From Podarcis raffonei (lineage: Eukaryota; Chordata; Lepidosauria; Squamata; Lacertidae): a DNA stretch of 64,000 nt. Made by a program: the position numbers and the translations under genes. The notes under the pieces were generated by a model, which saw nothing but the letters and a program-made list of their open reading frames with translations, was not told the origin of the DNA and ran no database searches. Position 1 is the first letter of the stretch. Each line of letters starts with the position of its first letter. The DNA lies in contig NC_070605.1 in the NCBI RefSeq assembly GCF_027172205.1, positions 21,463,804 to 21,527,803 on the forward strand. Reading direction: 5' to 3'. This document shows positions 12,215-40,029 of the stretch, piece after piece.

Positions 12215-13960
12215 CAGCAGGCTCTTCTTACATAGTTATGACAGACCTTTGCCTCAGACCCTGCTGCCAGTCAGAACAGTGTAAATTCTGAAAGCTATAG
12301 GGATGGTGGAAATGATTCAAAGTCTGTAAAATTACACGAGAGGGGGGAAAGAAGGAATTTGTGTTATTCCTCTTGCACAAGAGAGAGACCGATGAGCCAT
12401 TTCAGGCACCCAGAGTTGCCTAAAGGAAGACGTCACTCAGTTCTCCTTGTCTACCAAGAACTATATGAGAAGTAACAGCTCATGGGACAGCTGATCAAGC
12501 AGCCCGTTTTGACACAATGCCAAATGTGTGTGTGTGTACATGTGTTCATTTATTAAAGAATGCATTAAGCACACTTCAAAATAATTCATTAGCACAAAGC
12601 CACTGTCAACAACAACAACAAAAAGATTAGAAGGGAGAAAAATAAGGAATAAGGACCAAGCAAAACAGAAGTGTACTGGAGTTTTAACTAACTGTCCTAA
12701 ATTAGAACGGATGGCTAAAAACCCAGCAAAAATGGATTTACACATGTCCTTCTAGGAAGCAAATTCTGAAGAACAGGCCTGGGCAGTAATACTATGAAAC
12801 AGGAGTGGGAAACCTCCAGTCAATGGTCAACATTTGGTCTACCAGGGGGTCAAAATTTGCTCACAAGGCTGTATTCCCCAACCCATGCTTGTCATAACTT
12901 GTGATGTCATCCATAATCCATCAGCTGTAATAACTTGTGGGGTCATCTGACAGGTGGGTGGGGTTAAATCCTGCATTGGCTGATTGCACCTGTTCCCAGC
13001 AATCAAAGCAACATGGTTTAACTGTAGTTTGCTAAAGTTGCTCCTAGTCGTATCTCTGTGGGGGCAAGCTACAGTTCCCCCTCTTGCGAGGGGAGGGAGG
13101 GCATGACTGTTAAGGTAGCTTTAAAATGTGCTTTAAATGTGTGGTGAGCATGCATGAGAAATGGCAGTAGGATGCTTTCAAAAATGAGTCACTGACATGG
13201 CATGGAAAAGAATATCTTTCCTCCACACCTGGCCATTTCCTGGCACTCACTCTGTCGACATCCACACCAGCACACAAACGCAGGTCGCCCACTGATTAAC
13301 TGATTAAACATTCCATAACCCAAGCAATTGACTAACCAATGAGAGGCTCATACTGAATGGCTCAAACTAAACCCCAGGATCAGGAAATACTTTTTTTTTT
13401 AAAAAAAGATTTAAATACCATTTTTATTAAGGCACCACCTGTTCATTATGAAATGTTGGGTCATGCCCAGTTCTTCCTTCTATTTCCCTAAGAACAGAAT
13501 CTTACAAACATTAAGCTCACCAAAAATGGCCTTTAAGGCTACAATCCGAAACATGTTTGCATCCAACATAGCCCAGGGGAGGTTAGGTATTAGGAAATAT
13601 GGGGTACTGCTGCACCAATCGTTGCACCCAACATTGGGGGGCCCATCATGCGTGTGTGACATACACATCGCACATGTGATGTTCATGACTATCACATCAA
13701 GAGGAGGCTGAGTGCAGACCCTGGTTGCAATGTATGGCGTTGCGCTCAGCTCCTGGCTTGCTGGCCTCACCACGCCTAGCCCTGTAGCGGAAGTGAGCTT
13801 GGTGGATGAAGATGATGGGGCCGAGGCATCATGGGACTCATTGTCTCCACTTGACCTGCCCTGGACTGGGAGGCACAGAAGAGGCAGTGGGTGACCCATC
13901 GGGAGACAGAGCAGCGACAGGGCTAAAAAGGGGAGCCATCCTTTCACTGCCACTTCAAGC
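12215..13960. other. Intergenic, nothing recognised
   Basis: No MMP-type exon or known element is seen. A 190-codon minus-strand open stretch at 13480-14052 lacks any domain and runs into the LTR candidate. Confidence 0.45.
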
Positions 13961-13965
13961 AATCT

Positions 13966-14283
13966 TGTGATGCCCCCTGTTAGAATTCCTGCTCCATGAT
14001 TGCAGTTACGGGATTGTTGTCTTTCACATGACGGTGTACGTTTTGACTCCACAGAGTGGGAAGTGACGGAGACAGGATGTTTGTGTTACTGTGTTCCGTG
14101 AAGTGGGACTATTGTTTTTTCTCTTTGCTGTCTGATGCTTGAGAAAGAGGGAGCCATGTTGCAGTGCTCCGTGTGTGTTTATATGTTAATAAAGTAGATT
14201 AGCCAAAATGCTGAGTTGCTGAAGTCTGTCATGCAAACTGTGCAGACTCTGTGGATCCCTAAGTGTGCCAATGTCTGTTAGCA
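13966..14283 (+). mobile_element. Candidate solo LTR or LTR fragment
   Basis: Starts TGTGATGCCCCCTG and has GTGTTTATATGTTAATAAAG (TATA- and AATAAA-like), ending near TGTCTGTTAGCA. Family uncertain; no target duplication was confirmed. A fossil. Confidence 0.35.
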
Positions 14284-15340
14284 TTGGTCGCTGTGATATT
14301 TGGGCTGAAGAAAGCTTTTGAAGCTCCTGAATGATCGACCAGGAGGGAGAGAACATGCCAGCTGGGCATGTGTCTCTGCCAGGGTCCTACTCAAGTGTAG
14401 GACAAGCTTCTGGTGAAAGACCCCTGGAACACTCTGGACAGTCCTGGCTGCCCCATCACAGGAAAGGGGCTTGGATGGGAGAGGCTGACCATCAGGAGGA
14501 GACCAAGCACAGAGCCTGACTCTGCACTCAGCCTCCTCTGTCTCCTCAAGATTGAGGGGGCTCAGCCCATCCTAACAGACTTTTCAGGGGCTGAAGATGC
14601 CTCAGTCCTATGCCACCAACTACCACCAGCTAGCCCTCCATTGCCTGCATACTTGCAACAATTAGAGAAGGAGGCAGCTAGTCCTGCTTGTCCTTATATT
14701 CTCAGTGCCACCCACCTACTATTTGGGCTCCCTGCATTTTGCCCTACTGTTCTCAATGGGCCCCAGCCTTCACCAAGTGAGCCCCATTGAATTCGGTGGT
14801 CTTGCTTCTGAGTAAACATGCCTAGGACCGGGGCTGCTGTGCCTAAACACTGGTACGGTTTAGAGAGCTGCAGGCGGGGGAAATTTGTACATCTCTGTGG
14901 CTTGGGCAAGACTATCCAATGTAGTGTTGCGGTTTCCCCTCCTCAAATGTTTGGGTTCTTTATCAGGATTGCTCAACTTCCGCCATCCCTGCAGCTTAAA
15001 AAATAACACAGTAATTGAGGTTGCAATCACTGCAGAGACAGTGAGCATGTTTGCCATCATCACTGTGATTCTCAGTACATATTGTGTTAGGTTACTTTCC
15101 CCGCTATAATAAACTGGAAAGCACGGAGAAATGCTTCCTTTCTATGATGTCAGGCCATGCCCGCCCCCCCCACTTGTTGGTGAATACCAAGACTTGTTTT
15201 TCTAGAAAAAAAGCACTGGGTGCAAGAATCACCACTAATGTCCGCCTGCCACTGAAAGGTTGCCCAGGAGCAAATGCCACCCTTAGACTCAATACAATAA
15301 GTTCTCTACTCTGGTGTAGAGTGCAACCTGGCCTCAGGTG
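14284..15340. other. Intergenic, nothing firm
   Basis: May be internal sequence of the LTR candidate to its left, but no retroelement domain is visible. Confidence 0.35.
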
Positions 15341-15344
15341 TGGT

Positions 15345-15606
15345 GTAGTGGTTAAGAGCGGTGGACTCGTAGTCTGGTGAACCAGGTTCACGTCTCCGCT
15401 CCTCCACATGCAGCTGCTGGGTGACCTTGGGCCAGTCACACTTCTCTGAAGTCTCTCAGCCCCACTCACCTCACAGAGTGTTTGTTGTGGGAGAGGAAGG
15501 GAAATGAGATGGTTAGCTGCTTTGAGACTCCTTCGGGTAGTGATAAAGCGGGATATCAAATCCAAATTCTTCTTCTTCTTCTTCTTCTTCTTCTTCTTCT
15601 TCTTCT
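15345..15606 (+). mobile_element. tRNA-derived squamate SINE with (CTT)n tail
   Basis: The head has GTGGTGTAGTGGTTAAGAGC and box B-like GGTTCACGTCTCC. The body has TGACCTTGGGCCAGTCACAC and GATATCAAATCCAAATTC, ending in a long TCT repeat. Probably the family called Squam1, but I cannot confirm the name. A closely similar copy is at 59870. Confidence 0.75.
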
Positions 15607-15879
15607 GGAATGAATACTCACCTGTGATCTGAAACTAGAGTGGGGTGAAAATGGCCATCACAGACATGTTGCCCCATTTGCAAGCAGTGAATGTGGGTCA
15701 TGTGCTGGTTTTCTTTTTGCAGGAGGAAGTGGGAAGATTATTTTCCCGAGATGACGTATGGGGTGGCAGCAGGCTTTCATTTTTGTTACTTCTGCTGCAA
15801 GCAGCAGCTGTGACTTGGGATGGGTGACTCTGACCATTTCTCATTCCCCCCCCCCAATCCTAAGCCCAGTTCTCCACAT

Positions 15880-16410
15880 TTTCTCATCAGTTTTATGCAA
15901 ATTTCTTTTATCATGAAAACTCTCCAGCATTTTGCCTAATATGTATACAAATTTTTGCAAAGCAGTTTCCCCAATATAATACATTTCTATATGTTGTTTT
16001 CATCAATATATTATTTATTATTTATTAATTTGCATACCACCCTTCATCCGAAGATCACAGGCCGGTTCACAACATAAAAATCCAAGGATTAGGCAAGTCG
16101 TTAATCTATACTTTCCCTCGTGAATTGTTTTGCATCCATTCCTCTGGGTAACAATTTGGTTTGCTGTCCCATCTTGTTTGCCCTAGACATTTTTCTTCCT
16201 CATTTTCAAGGCAAATAAAAAGCCCCCTCACTGCATTCCAAAATTTTAGAGGGACATTCCAGTCTTACATATGCATTTGAGTGCACACTTTTGTATTATT
16301 GTATACATTTCTTGGGAGGAGAAGGGCAATGTTCCAAGCATGGCTTTTGTTACTGGTTTGTGTATTGTTTCAGAAAGCATGACTTAGGCAAATCTGTTTT
16401 TAAATATTAA
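15880..16410. repeat. AT-rich repeat family, broken copy
   Basis: TTTTGCCTAATATGTATACA and AGTTTCCCCAATATAATACA, later CATTTGAGTGCACACTTTTG and TTGTGTATTGTTTCAGAAAG. An L2-like tail lies between the parts. Confidence 0.5.
16008..16075 (-). repeat. L2-like LINE 3' tail
   Basis: CCACCCTTCATCCGAAGATC is the reverse of the 3' end also seen at about 9320 (GTGATTTTTGGATGAAGGGC). Confidence 0.6.
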
Positions 16411-16439
16411 CTGAGTTGCCATCTGCACTATGCATTTAA

Positions 16440-16705
16440 AGTATTATCATACAGCTTCAAACAACCACAGCTTCCCTGCAGATTGTGGTGTGTGAAAATT
16501 GTTTGGAGTTCCCCTCACAGAGCAAAAAAATCCAAGAAGGGGCATTTTACAACCATTCTGAGAATTGTAGAACCATGTGGGGAAAGGGACCTTCTAACAG
16601 CTCTCAGCACCCATACAGTTCCCAGGATTCTTTGAGGGGAAGCCATGATGGTTTAAAGCGGCACAATAATGCTTTAAATATATGGTGTAGGTGGGGCCTT
16701 AATGG
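16440..16705. repeat. MITE-like repeat (CCCAGGATTCTTTGAGG type)
   Basis: TTTAAAGTATTATCATACAG at one end and GGCACAATAATGCTTTAAAT at the other, with CAGTTCCCAGGATTCTTTGA inside. The ends are roughly inverted. A related fragment is near 59150. Confidence 0.55.
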
Positions 16706-16724
16706 AACTTCTCTCCCATCCTTA

Positions 16725-16805
16725 ATAATAATAATAATAATTTTTTTTATTTATATCCCGCCCTCCCCAGCCGAAGCCTGGCTGAGAGCGGCTAACAACA
16801 GTAAT
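16725..16805 (-). repeat. L2-type LINE 3' tail
   Basis: TTATATCCCGCCCTCCCCAG is the reverse of the end of the 23.4-kb L2 copy, with its (TAA)n tail. Confidence 0.7.
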
Positions 16806-17138
16806 CCTTGACTGAAACACACAACCAGTTGCCATCATTTGCACTTCAACACATCATCACACGCTTTCAGTGATGCTATGTGGTGCTTAGTGTGGTTCCA
16901 GGGGCATTATGGGAAGGAAATGGCACCCCCTCAGTGGTGGCGACCATCCCCTATCCCTATCCCCTGGCATAATGCGACCGTTGTTCTGAGGAAACATTGT
17001 TGGGGTAGAAGTGTCAGCATAGCATTGGGGTCCATCTTTCCTTTCTATCCCTGAAGATACCAGACTTTTAAAAGATGAGTACATGGAATTTCCCCCCCTA
17101 GGGATTTCCCCAAGCTATCTTGAAATGCTATTGTGTCA

Positions 17139-17144
17139 TTTATT
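17139..17144 (-). terminator. Candidate polyadenylation signal of MMP20
   Basis: AATAAA on the minus strand about 170 nt below the MMP20 stop codon, the first such hexamer seen. It would give a short 3' UTR. Confidence 0.4.
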
Positions 17145-17311
17145 TCGATGCGTTCCCCCTCTTCTTTTTTTTCTGGGCTTGAGCAATAACGGCACATCCT
17201 TTTGCCATTGTGCTTCTGGAATCAAATCCACAGAATGTGATTTTGGCTGACAGGCTCCAAAGTTTCCAGTTATCTTCTAGCTCACTGTGATAATCCACTT
17301 CCCACTTCAGT

Positions 17312-34115
<16,804 letters not shown>

Positions 34116-34174
34116 TTCTTCCTAGATGTGCAACGGGTGGCTTGAGAAGAGCAGGTAGAGGGACCTTGCAGCCC

Positions 34175-34182
34175 CTTTTATA
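34175..34182 (-). promoter_or_regulatory. TATA box of MMP20
   Basis: On the minus strand the sequence reads CTATAAAAGGGG, with the box 60 bp above the ATG. That implies a start site near 34145-34152 and a 5' leader of roughly 30-40 nt. A TATA box at this spot is usual for cluster MMP genes. Confidence 0.75.
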
Positions 34183-34215
34183 GAGGGAAGCAGCTCTGGG
34201 CGCTCAGAGCCAAGG

Positions 34216-34222
34216 TGACTCA
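34216..34222 (-). promoter_or_regulatory. AP-1 (TRE) site of MMP20 promoter
   Basis: Consensus TGAGTCA on the minus strand (TGACTCA on plus), 34 bp above the TATA box, so near -65 to -70 from the expected start. An AP-1 site near -70 is a known hallmark of inducible MMP promoters, including MMP1, MMP3 and MMP13. The site is seen; its use is inferred. Confidence 0.65.
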
Positions 34223-34589
34223 TGTCTCAGAAGGTAATTACACAGCTCGGTGTTTTGATGAAGGGGTAACACAATAGCACTTAAACAGGGGGAAAGCTGG
34301 ATTCCTCTCGAACTTATCCAGAGGACCAGCAAGAAAGAAACATTGTATAGTAGCCAGGGAGATGCAGCAGCTGGAGTCAAGAGCAGCGCTTCCACAATGG
34401 GGCTTTTCCACCTCTCTTTTCCTGAAACAGCCACTTTGGCCCCTCCCAAACAGCTGCTCCTGAGGGTCTTCCTGAAATACAGGTGTGGTGAACCTCAGGC
34501 CCTGGTCTTTTGAACTCTTCCCAGTCACACCTGCTTTCTATAGGCCACTCCCTCCATGAATGTTTTCCCTGGAATGTGCCCTGGAACTC

Positions 34590-35185
34590 TGATATTGATG
34601 AATACAAAAACTTATGAAGTACAGTGGTACCTCGGGTTACATATGCTTCAGGTTACAGACTCCGCTAACCCAGAAATAGTGCTTCAGGTTAAGAACTTTG
34701 CTTCAGGATGAGAACAGAAATTGTGCTCTGGTGGTGCGGCAGCAGCAGGAGGCCCCATTAGCTAAAGTGGTGCTTCAGGTTAAGAACAGTTTCAGGTTAA
34801 GAACGGACCTCCGGAATGAATTAAGTATTTAACCTGAGGTACAACTGTATGCAGAAATGGCAAAACTTACCGGAAGAATAAGAAATCAAGATAACAAACT
34901 TTTTATAAAAGAATGGAAATGGTTTATTGAATATTTACAGATAAATTAAAAAAAGATAAAAAGCATTGGCAGGATTATTGTAATAACCTGCAGTTTCACA
35001 AGAGTATATAATTAAAGTAGATAATTAAATGAATTTGGATATGCAGAAGATATTAAAAAATAAATTTAAGGAACCGCAGAAAGAAGAGGAAGGAAGTCAA
35101 ACTTTGAAATCTTAAATTGATTGTAAAACTAATGAAATGCACAAACTTGAAAAGTATAAATTAAAACTTTTTAAAAAAGAAACTT
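34590..35185 (+). mobile_element. L1 LINE 3' end split by a Tigger-like MITE
   Basis: Both sides of the MITE at 34622-34847 read as the C-terminus of L1 ORF2: DEYKNL before it, then AEMAKLTGRIRNQDNKLF and EWKWFIEYL after it, followed by an A-rich 3' region. Possible diverged target duplications are AACTCTGATATTGA and AACTTTGATGTTGA. It lies about 0.5 kb upstream of the MMP20 ATG. Confidence 0.75.
34622..34847 (+). mobile_element. Tigger-like MITE, 226 bp, inside L1
   Basis: CAGTGGTACCTCGGGTTACA to GAGGTACAACTG, flanked by TA. It was inserted into an L1 fragment about 0.5 kb upstream of the MMP20 ATG. Confidence 0.88.
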
Positions 35186-35389
35186 TGATGTTGACTTTTT
35201 CCTGCCTGCATGGAGGCAAATGAAATTAAATGTAGGCGGTTGAAGGTTCAGCCATGTATATCCAGGTAAGGCTGGTGAAGAGCTCCATATGAAACTCTGG
35301 CAAGCTGCTACCAGTCACTATTTCGGAAAGACAGCTTCCTATATTCTTCAGATAATGCACCTGCCAAATATGAAGAAACAACTATCTGT

Positions 35390-35905
35390 TGTTATAGGTG
35401 TCTTGCCTAAAATGCACCATTGTACAAAGCAATTTCCCCAAATAGATTCTGTACAGTCATACCTTGGAAGCCGAACGGAATCCATTCCGGAAGTCTGTTC
35501 GACTTCCAAAACGTTCGGCAACCAAGGCGCGGCTTCCGATTGGTTGCAGGAGCTTCCTGCACGCAATCAGAAGCTGTGGAAGCTGCGCCGGACGTTCGGC
35601 TTCCAAAGAACATTTGCAAACTGGAACACTCACTTCCAGTTTTGCGGCGTTTGGGAGCTAAAGCATTTGAGTGCCAAGGTGTTCAGCTTCCAAGGCACGA
35701 CTGTATATTTTTGCTAATATATGCACTTTATAATAAACACTTTGCCCCAATATATGCATTTTTGTAACTATTACATGACTGCAGAATTCTATTTCAAAAA
35801 TTCAGAGAAAAGCAGATTTTGAAAGATGATTGTGTTCTGGTTTGCATATTGTTCTGGAAAGTGCATATTAGGTAGGTCCGATTTTAAATATGAACTGAAT
35901 CAAAT
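35390..35905. repeat. AT-rich repeat family, split by a Tigger-like MITE
   Basis: TTGCCTAAAATGCACCATTG before the MITE, and TTTTTGCTAATATATGCACT and GGTTTGCATATTGTTCTGGA after it. Same family as 29940. Confidence 0.6.
35454..35703. mobile_element. Tigger-like MITE, second family
   Basis: 250 bp. It begins CAGTCATACCTTGGAAGCCG and ends CTTCCAAGGCACGACTG, flanked by TA, and it interrupts another repeat (35390-35905). Internal copies of GTTCGGCTTCCAA are typical of this Tigger-type family. Confidence 0.82.
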
Positions 35906-36676
35906 CCCTCCCCCATTCCTAATGGGTAAACAGATACCCTTATGTGTGGCATTCTGCAAGCATTTCACCCATAATGGAGACATCGGTTTTGGGCAGTGTT
36001 CTGCACATGACACATGGCTGAAAGACACTTCATGATCACAACACATAAACAAGTTTGGTGAAATAAAAGGTTGCCTTCACTGCATGACATTGCATCTACA
36101 CATGTCTGCTGTGTTGGAATTTCAGCTATGAGTTACTCAACAATATTTCAAATAGCACTTGCCTTTGCGGAGAAGGGTGGTAAAGCGTGTTTGCTCTTTA
36201 AGAAATCTGAAGTCTGTTAAACTCCCGTTACTGTTAATTACCCTAAATGTAAGTTTACTGTGTTATATTCTGAAAGATGCCCATGAACAACCATTACAAT
36301 TATAGCCGGGTTTGGGTGTGCTATGAAAGAAATCACATACTGGATGCATTGGCAAGCTGTTGGTTCATTGCACAGTTACCAGTCTCCTAAATTATAGGGT
36401 ACTTTGGCATGTAAATCAGCATTTTCTCTAAGTGAAGTTGACATCTCTCCAGCTGAGTTTCAGCATCATGCTGGAAGAAACTATTTTGCAATAGCTCTTT
36501 GTGGGGTCTCGAAAGCCCTGCATGGCCACGGTTACAATCCCCACTCTCTCAGGGTGGAGAGGAAGGTTGGGGTTTGTTGTTTAAGCACTTATCTTCTGAG
36601 TACCTCAGAAACAAAGAAATCCTGTTGTAGGAATATAATAACACCAGGGCACCGTAGGGGGTTGTTTTAAGAATTA

Positions 36677-36920
36677 CAGTCATACCTTGGGTTACAGATG
36701 CTTCAGGTTGCGTTTTTTCGGCTTACGCACCGCCGAAACCCGGAAGTACTGGTACGGGTTACTTCCGGGTTTCGGAGGTCGCGCATGTGCAGAAGCTCTA
36801 AATCGTGCTTTGGGCATGTGCAGAAGCGCTGAATTGCAACCCACATGTGCGCAGACGCGCCGCTGCGGGTTGTGAATGTGCATCCCACACGGATCACGTT
36901 CGCAACCTGAGCGTCCACTG
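36677..36920. mobile_element. Tigger-like MITE, third family
   Basis: 244 bp. It begins CAGTCATACCTTGGGTTACA and ends GCAACCTGAGCGTCCACTG, flanked by TA. A GC-rich core holds the inverted ACTTCCGGGTTTCGG / CCGAAACCCGGAAGT. Confidence 0.8.
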
Positions 36921-37029
36921 TAATGAGATAATGTTTGTCAAGCAGGTTGTGAGTATTTAGGACACAATTCAGTGCCTAGCTGATTCCTTCCCTCTCCTGT
37001 TACTCTCTAGTCATCGACTTCTGTCCTGT

Positions 37030-37632
37030 TGTTGTTGTTGTTTAGTCGTTTAGTCATGTCCGACTCTTCATGACCCCATGGACCAGAGTACGCCAGGCAC
37101 TCCTGTCTTCCACTGCCTCCCGCAGTTTGGTCAGACTCATGTTTGTAGCTTCGAGAACACTATCCAACCATCTCGTCCTCTGTCGCCCCCTTCTCCTTGT
37201 GCCCCCCATCTTTCCCAACATCAGGGTCTTTTCCAGGCAGTCTTCTCTTCTCATGAGGTGGCCAAAGTATTGGAGCCTCAGCTTCAGGATCTGTCCTTCC
37301 AGTGAGCACTCAGGGCTGATTTCCTTCAGAATGGATAGATTTGATCTTCTTGCAGTCCATGGGACTCTCAAGAGTCTCCTCCAGCACCATAGTTCAAAAG
37401 CATTAATTCTTCAGCGATCACCATTCTTTATGGTCCAGCTCTCACTTCCACACATCACTACTGGGAAAACCATAGCTTTAACTGTACGGACCTTTGTTGG
37501 CAAGGTGATGTCTCTGTTTTTTAAGATGCTGTCTAGGTTTGTCATTGCTTTTCTCCCAAGAAGCAGGCGTCTTTTAATTTCGTGACTGCTGTCACCATCT
37601 GCAGTGATCATGGAGCCCAAGAAAGTCCTGTT
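37030..37632 (-). mobile_element. BovB (RTE) LINE 3' end
   Basis: The minus strand encodes the BovB RT C-terminus: LLLGRKAMTNLDSILKN, then KEISPECSLEGQ, LQYFGHLMRREDCLEKTLML and RWLDSVLEATNMSLTKL. The 3' end is the GTTGTTGTTGTTTAGTCG tail. It is 5'-truncated, and the reading frame shifts between parts. Confidence 0.92.
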
Positions 37633-37819
37633 AGGTTTCCCCTTTCTCTTATTGGCACCTCACACACAGAGAGAGATACACAAATGGAAGAACTGCAGAA
37701 AAGGGATAGCCTGAATTGTGCCCTAAAAGTACTATGATGGATCGGGCATACTTGTATAATGATGATATTGCCACTGGGGAGGGAATCTGAATATTCTTCC
37801 AACCACAATTTCACTCGCC

Positions 37820-37965
37820 ATGGGCTTGTAGCTCAGTGATAGAACATTTGCTCTGCATGCAGAAGGTCCCAGGTTCAGTACCTGGCGTCTCTAGGTATGG
37901 CTGGGAATGTTCCTGCACCAAACCCTGGAGAATCGCTGTCAGCCAGTTTACGCTATACTAAACTA
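37820..37965 (+). mobile_element. tRNA-derived SINE
   Basis: TGTAGCTCAGTGATAGAACA, box B-like GGTTCAGTACC, and the body GGCTGGGAATG. Same family as 4296, 47262 and 62456. Confidence 0.65.
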
Positions 37966-38097
37966 AATAGGCCAAAGAGAGGTCAGTCATACAGGCCTCT
38001 CTCACCCCATCAGTACCCTGCTCCTGTGACAAACTCCAGAGGTAAACGTTACTCCAGAATGACATCAATTTCCCTTCTGTCATCAACTGTGCAGCAA

Positions 38098-38450
38098 TAG
38101 GTCCAGCACCGAGGGCCTTCTGGCGGTTCCCTCGCTGCGAGAAGCCAAGTTACAGGGAACCAGGCAGAGGGCCTTCTCGGTAGTGGCACCCGCCCTGTGG
38201 AACGCCCTCCCACCAGATGTCAAAGAGAAAAACAACTACCAGACTTTTAGAAGACATCTAAAGGCAGCCCTCTTTCGGGAAGCTTTTAATGTTTAACAGA
38301 CCACTGTATTTTAATACTCTGTTGGAAGCCACCCAGAGTGGCTGGGGAAACCCAGCCAGATGGGTGGGGTATAAATAATAAATTCTATTCTATTCTATTC
38401 TATTCTATTCTATTCTATTCTATTCTATTCTATTCTATTCTATTCTATAG
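38098..38450 (+). mobile_element. L2 LINE 3' end with (ATTCT)n tail
   Basis: GAACGCCCTCCCACCAGATG and GACATCTAAAGGCAGCCCTC, then GCCACCCAGAGTGGCTGGGG, ending in about 13 units of ATTCT at 38384-38448. Confidence 0.9.
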
Positions 38451-39186
38451 GTGGAGCATTTCCAGAGGCCATTTGTGCAGAGCTGTAGTTAGCACACCTG
38501 CACGAATTCGTGAAGGATCGTGCATCGTGCATGCATTTTCTCCTCAGATTATTTGGATCCAAGTCAGAGACTGCAGCTCCCCCCCTCCCTGAAATATATA
38601 TTTTTCCTCTGTTGGGAATATTCCATCTGGTTCAGGATCTATGAGAAGAATCCACAGCATCAAGATGCATTTGTTGCTTATAGCCTGAAACTCTCTTGAT
38701 GACACCCAAGGGCATATTTTGACGTTCCAGATGTGGGTGTCATTCTTTCATCCGCATCCTAGCACTTAATGTACCATCTCAGCTGTTTTCTGGTAGTGCA
38801 TCTAAAAAAGCAAACAAATTGACAGGCTATCCTTCGCAGTGGTCCATTTTAGGCCTTGTAATTATACCTTGGGGCATGTTTGCGTTTCTGAACCACAGGT
38901 TTAGTCACAGTCACGTGCCCTTCCAGAAACACAGGCATAGATCAAAATGATTCAGTGATGTGCTTTTTTCCCTTTATGCTACACGCTTTTCATTAGATCA
39001 GATACCTTTATATTAGAGAGAATAAACGACACAGGCACAAGGCCGTTATTTATGTATTTACTTCGAACGCTTGAATCCTAGTCTTCATCCCCTGGACTTT
39101 CAGAGGCGCTCACATAAAATGGAGGAACGAAAAACCACAAGAAAAACAACATATTGAAACTGCAGAGTAGCATAAAATGAAATCCG

Positions 39187-39720
39187 ATGCACAGCCATCA
39201 TAGGCACCAACCCTCACCCCCCCCAAATGGGACAGGGCTGAGGCTTTCCCCCCCAAACTTTGAGGGGACGGGCCTCACCAAGCCTCGCTGCAGCTGCTGT
39301 GGGCCTTTGCCAAGCCTTGCTAGTACCTTGGACCCTAGGACCTTGGACCTGGCTTGGAGCTGCAGAAACTTCACTGCTGCCACCTGCTGCCTGGAGTTCC
39401 TTATTGCAACACACTCCGTTGGCTGCGGCAGTCTCTCAAATTGCAATGCTCTTGAATTTTGCATCGACTCCTCGGTTGCATCACCAAACTGACTGTGCCC
39501 CCTAAGAACAAAGATTTGCTTTGGCACAGCTGGGCCTTGGGAGACTCAAATATGTTTTTGTACTGTTCTCTATGTTCTCTTGTTGAACCCCTGTTGCTTG
39601 TTAGCTGAATAAAGTCATTGATTGCACATAGCTTAAGGAATGTGTGTGCTCTGAGGGAAGGCTGCTCCTCCAACATCCTTATTGGAGTCTGAAGTTTCCT
39701 GGGTGGGGCTTGAGCCAGAA
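39187..39720 (+). other. GC-rich segment with AATAAA, possible LTR
   Basis: GC-rich first part, then TTAGCTGAATAAAGTCATTG and TTAAGGAATGTGTGTGCTCT. It could be the R-U5 part of a solo LTR. Ends unclear. Confidence 0.3.
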
Positions 39721-39748
39721 ATTAATATAATATGGATACCCTCTAGAC

Positions 39749-40026
39749 CAGCGATTCTCAGCCTATGGGTCCACAGATGTTGTTGAACTACAACTCCCAT
39801 CATCCCTGAGCTCTGGCCTTGCTAGCTAGGGGTGATGGGAGTTGTAGTTCAACAACATCTGGGGACCCACAGGTTGAGAAAGGCTGGCTAGACCAACCTT
39901 TCTCAGCCTTGGGTTCCCAGATGTTGTATGACAATTCCCATTATCCCTGACCAATGGTCCTACTAGCTAGGGATGATGGGAGTTGTAGTCCAACAACATC
40001 TGGGGACCTAAGGTTGAGAAAGGCTG
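39749..40026. mobile_element. Two tandem hAT MITEs at one target
   Basis: Two palindromic copies (about 39749-39886 and 39894-40026) sit back to back. CTCTAGAC, GCTAGAC and TTCTAGAC lie before, between and after them, so the second copy used the duplicated target of the first. Confidence 0.82.
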
Positions 40027-40029
40027 TTC

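Noticed and set aside
13480-14052. 190-codon minus-strand open stretch
   Set aside because: No domain or splice context. It overlaps an LTR candidate and low-complexity Ser-rich text, so a chance ORF is likelier.
15104-15565. 153-codon minus-strand ORF
   Set aside because: Mostly the reverse of a tRNA-derived SINE. A similar peptide occurs at 59.9 kb for the same reason.
37054-37371. 105-codon minus-strand ORF as a host gene
   Set aside because: BovB reverse-transcriptase C-terminus; near-copies are at 3.7 and 43.5 kb.
37820-37892. tRNA gene (also considered at 4296, 33400, 44215, 47262, 62456)
   Set aside because: A and B boxes are present, but the cloverleaf does not close and non-tRNA bodies follow. 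These are SINE heads.
38384-38448. CRISPR-like or satellite array
   Set aside because: A simple (ATTCT)n tail of an L2; no spacers.
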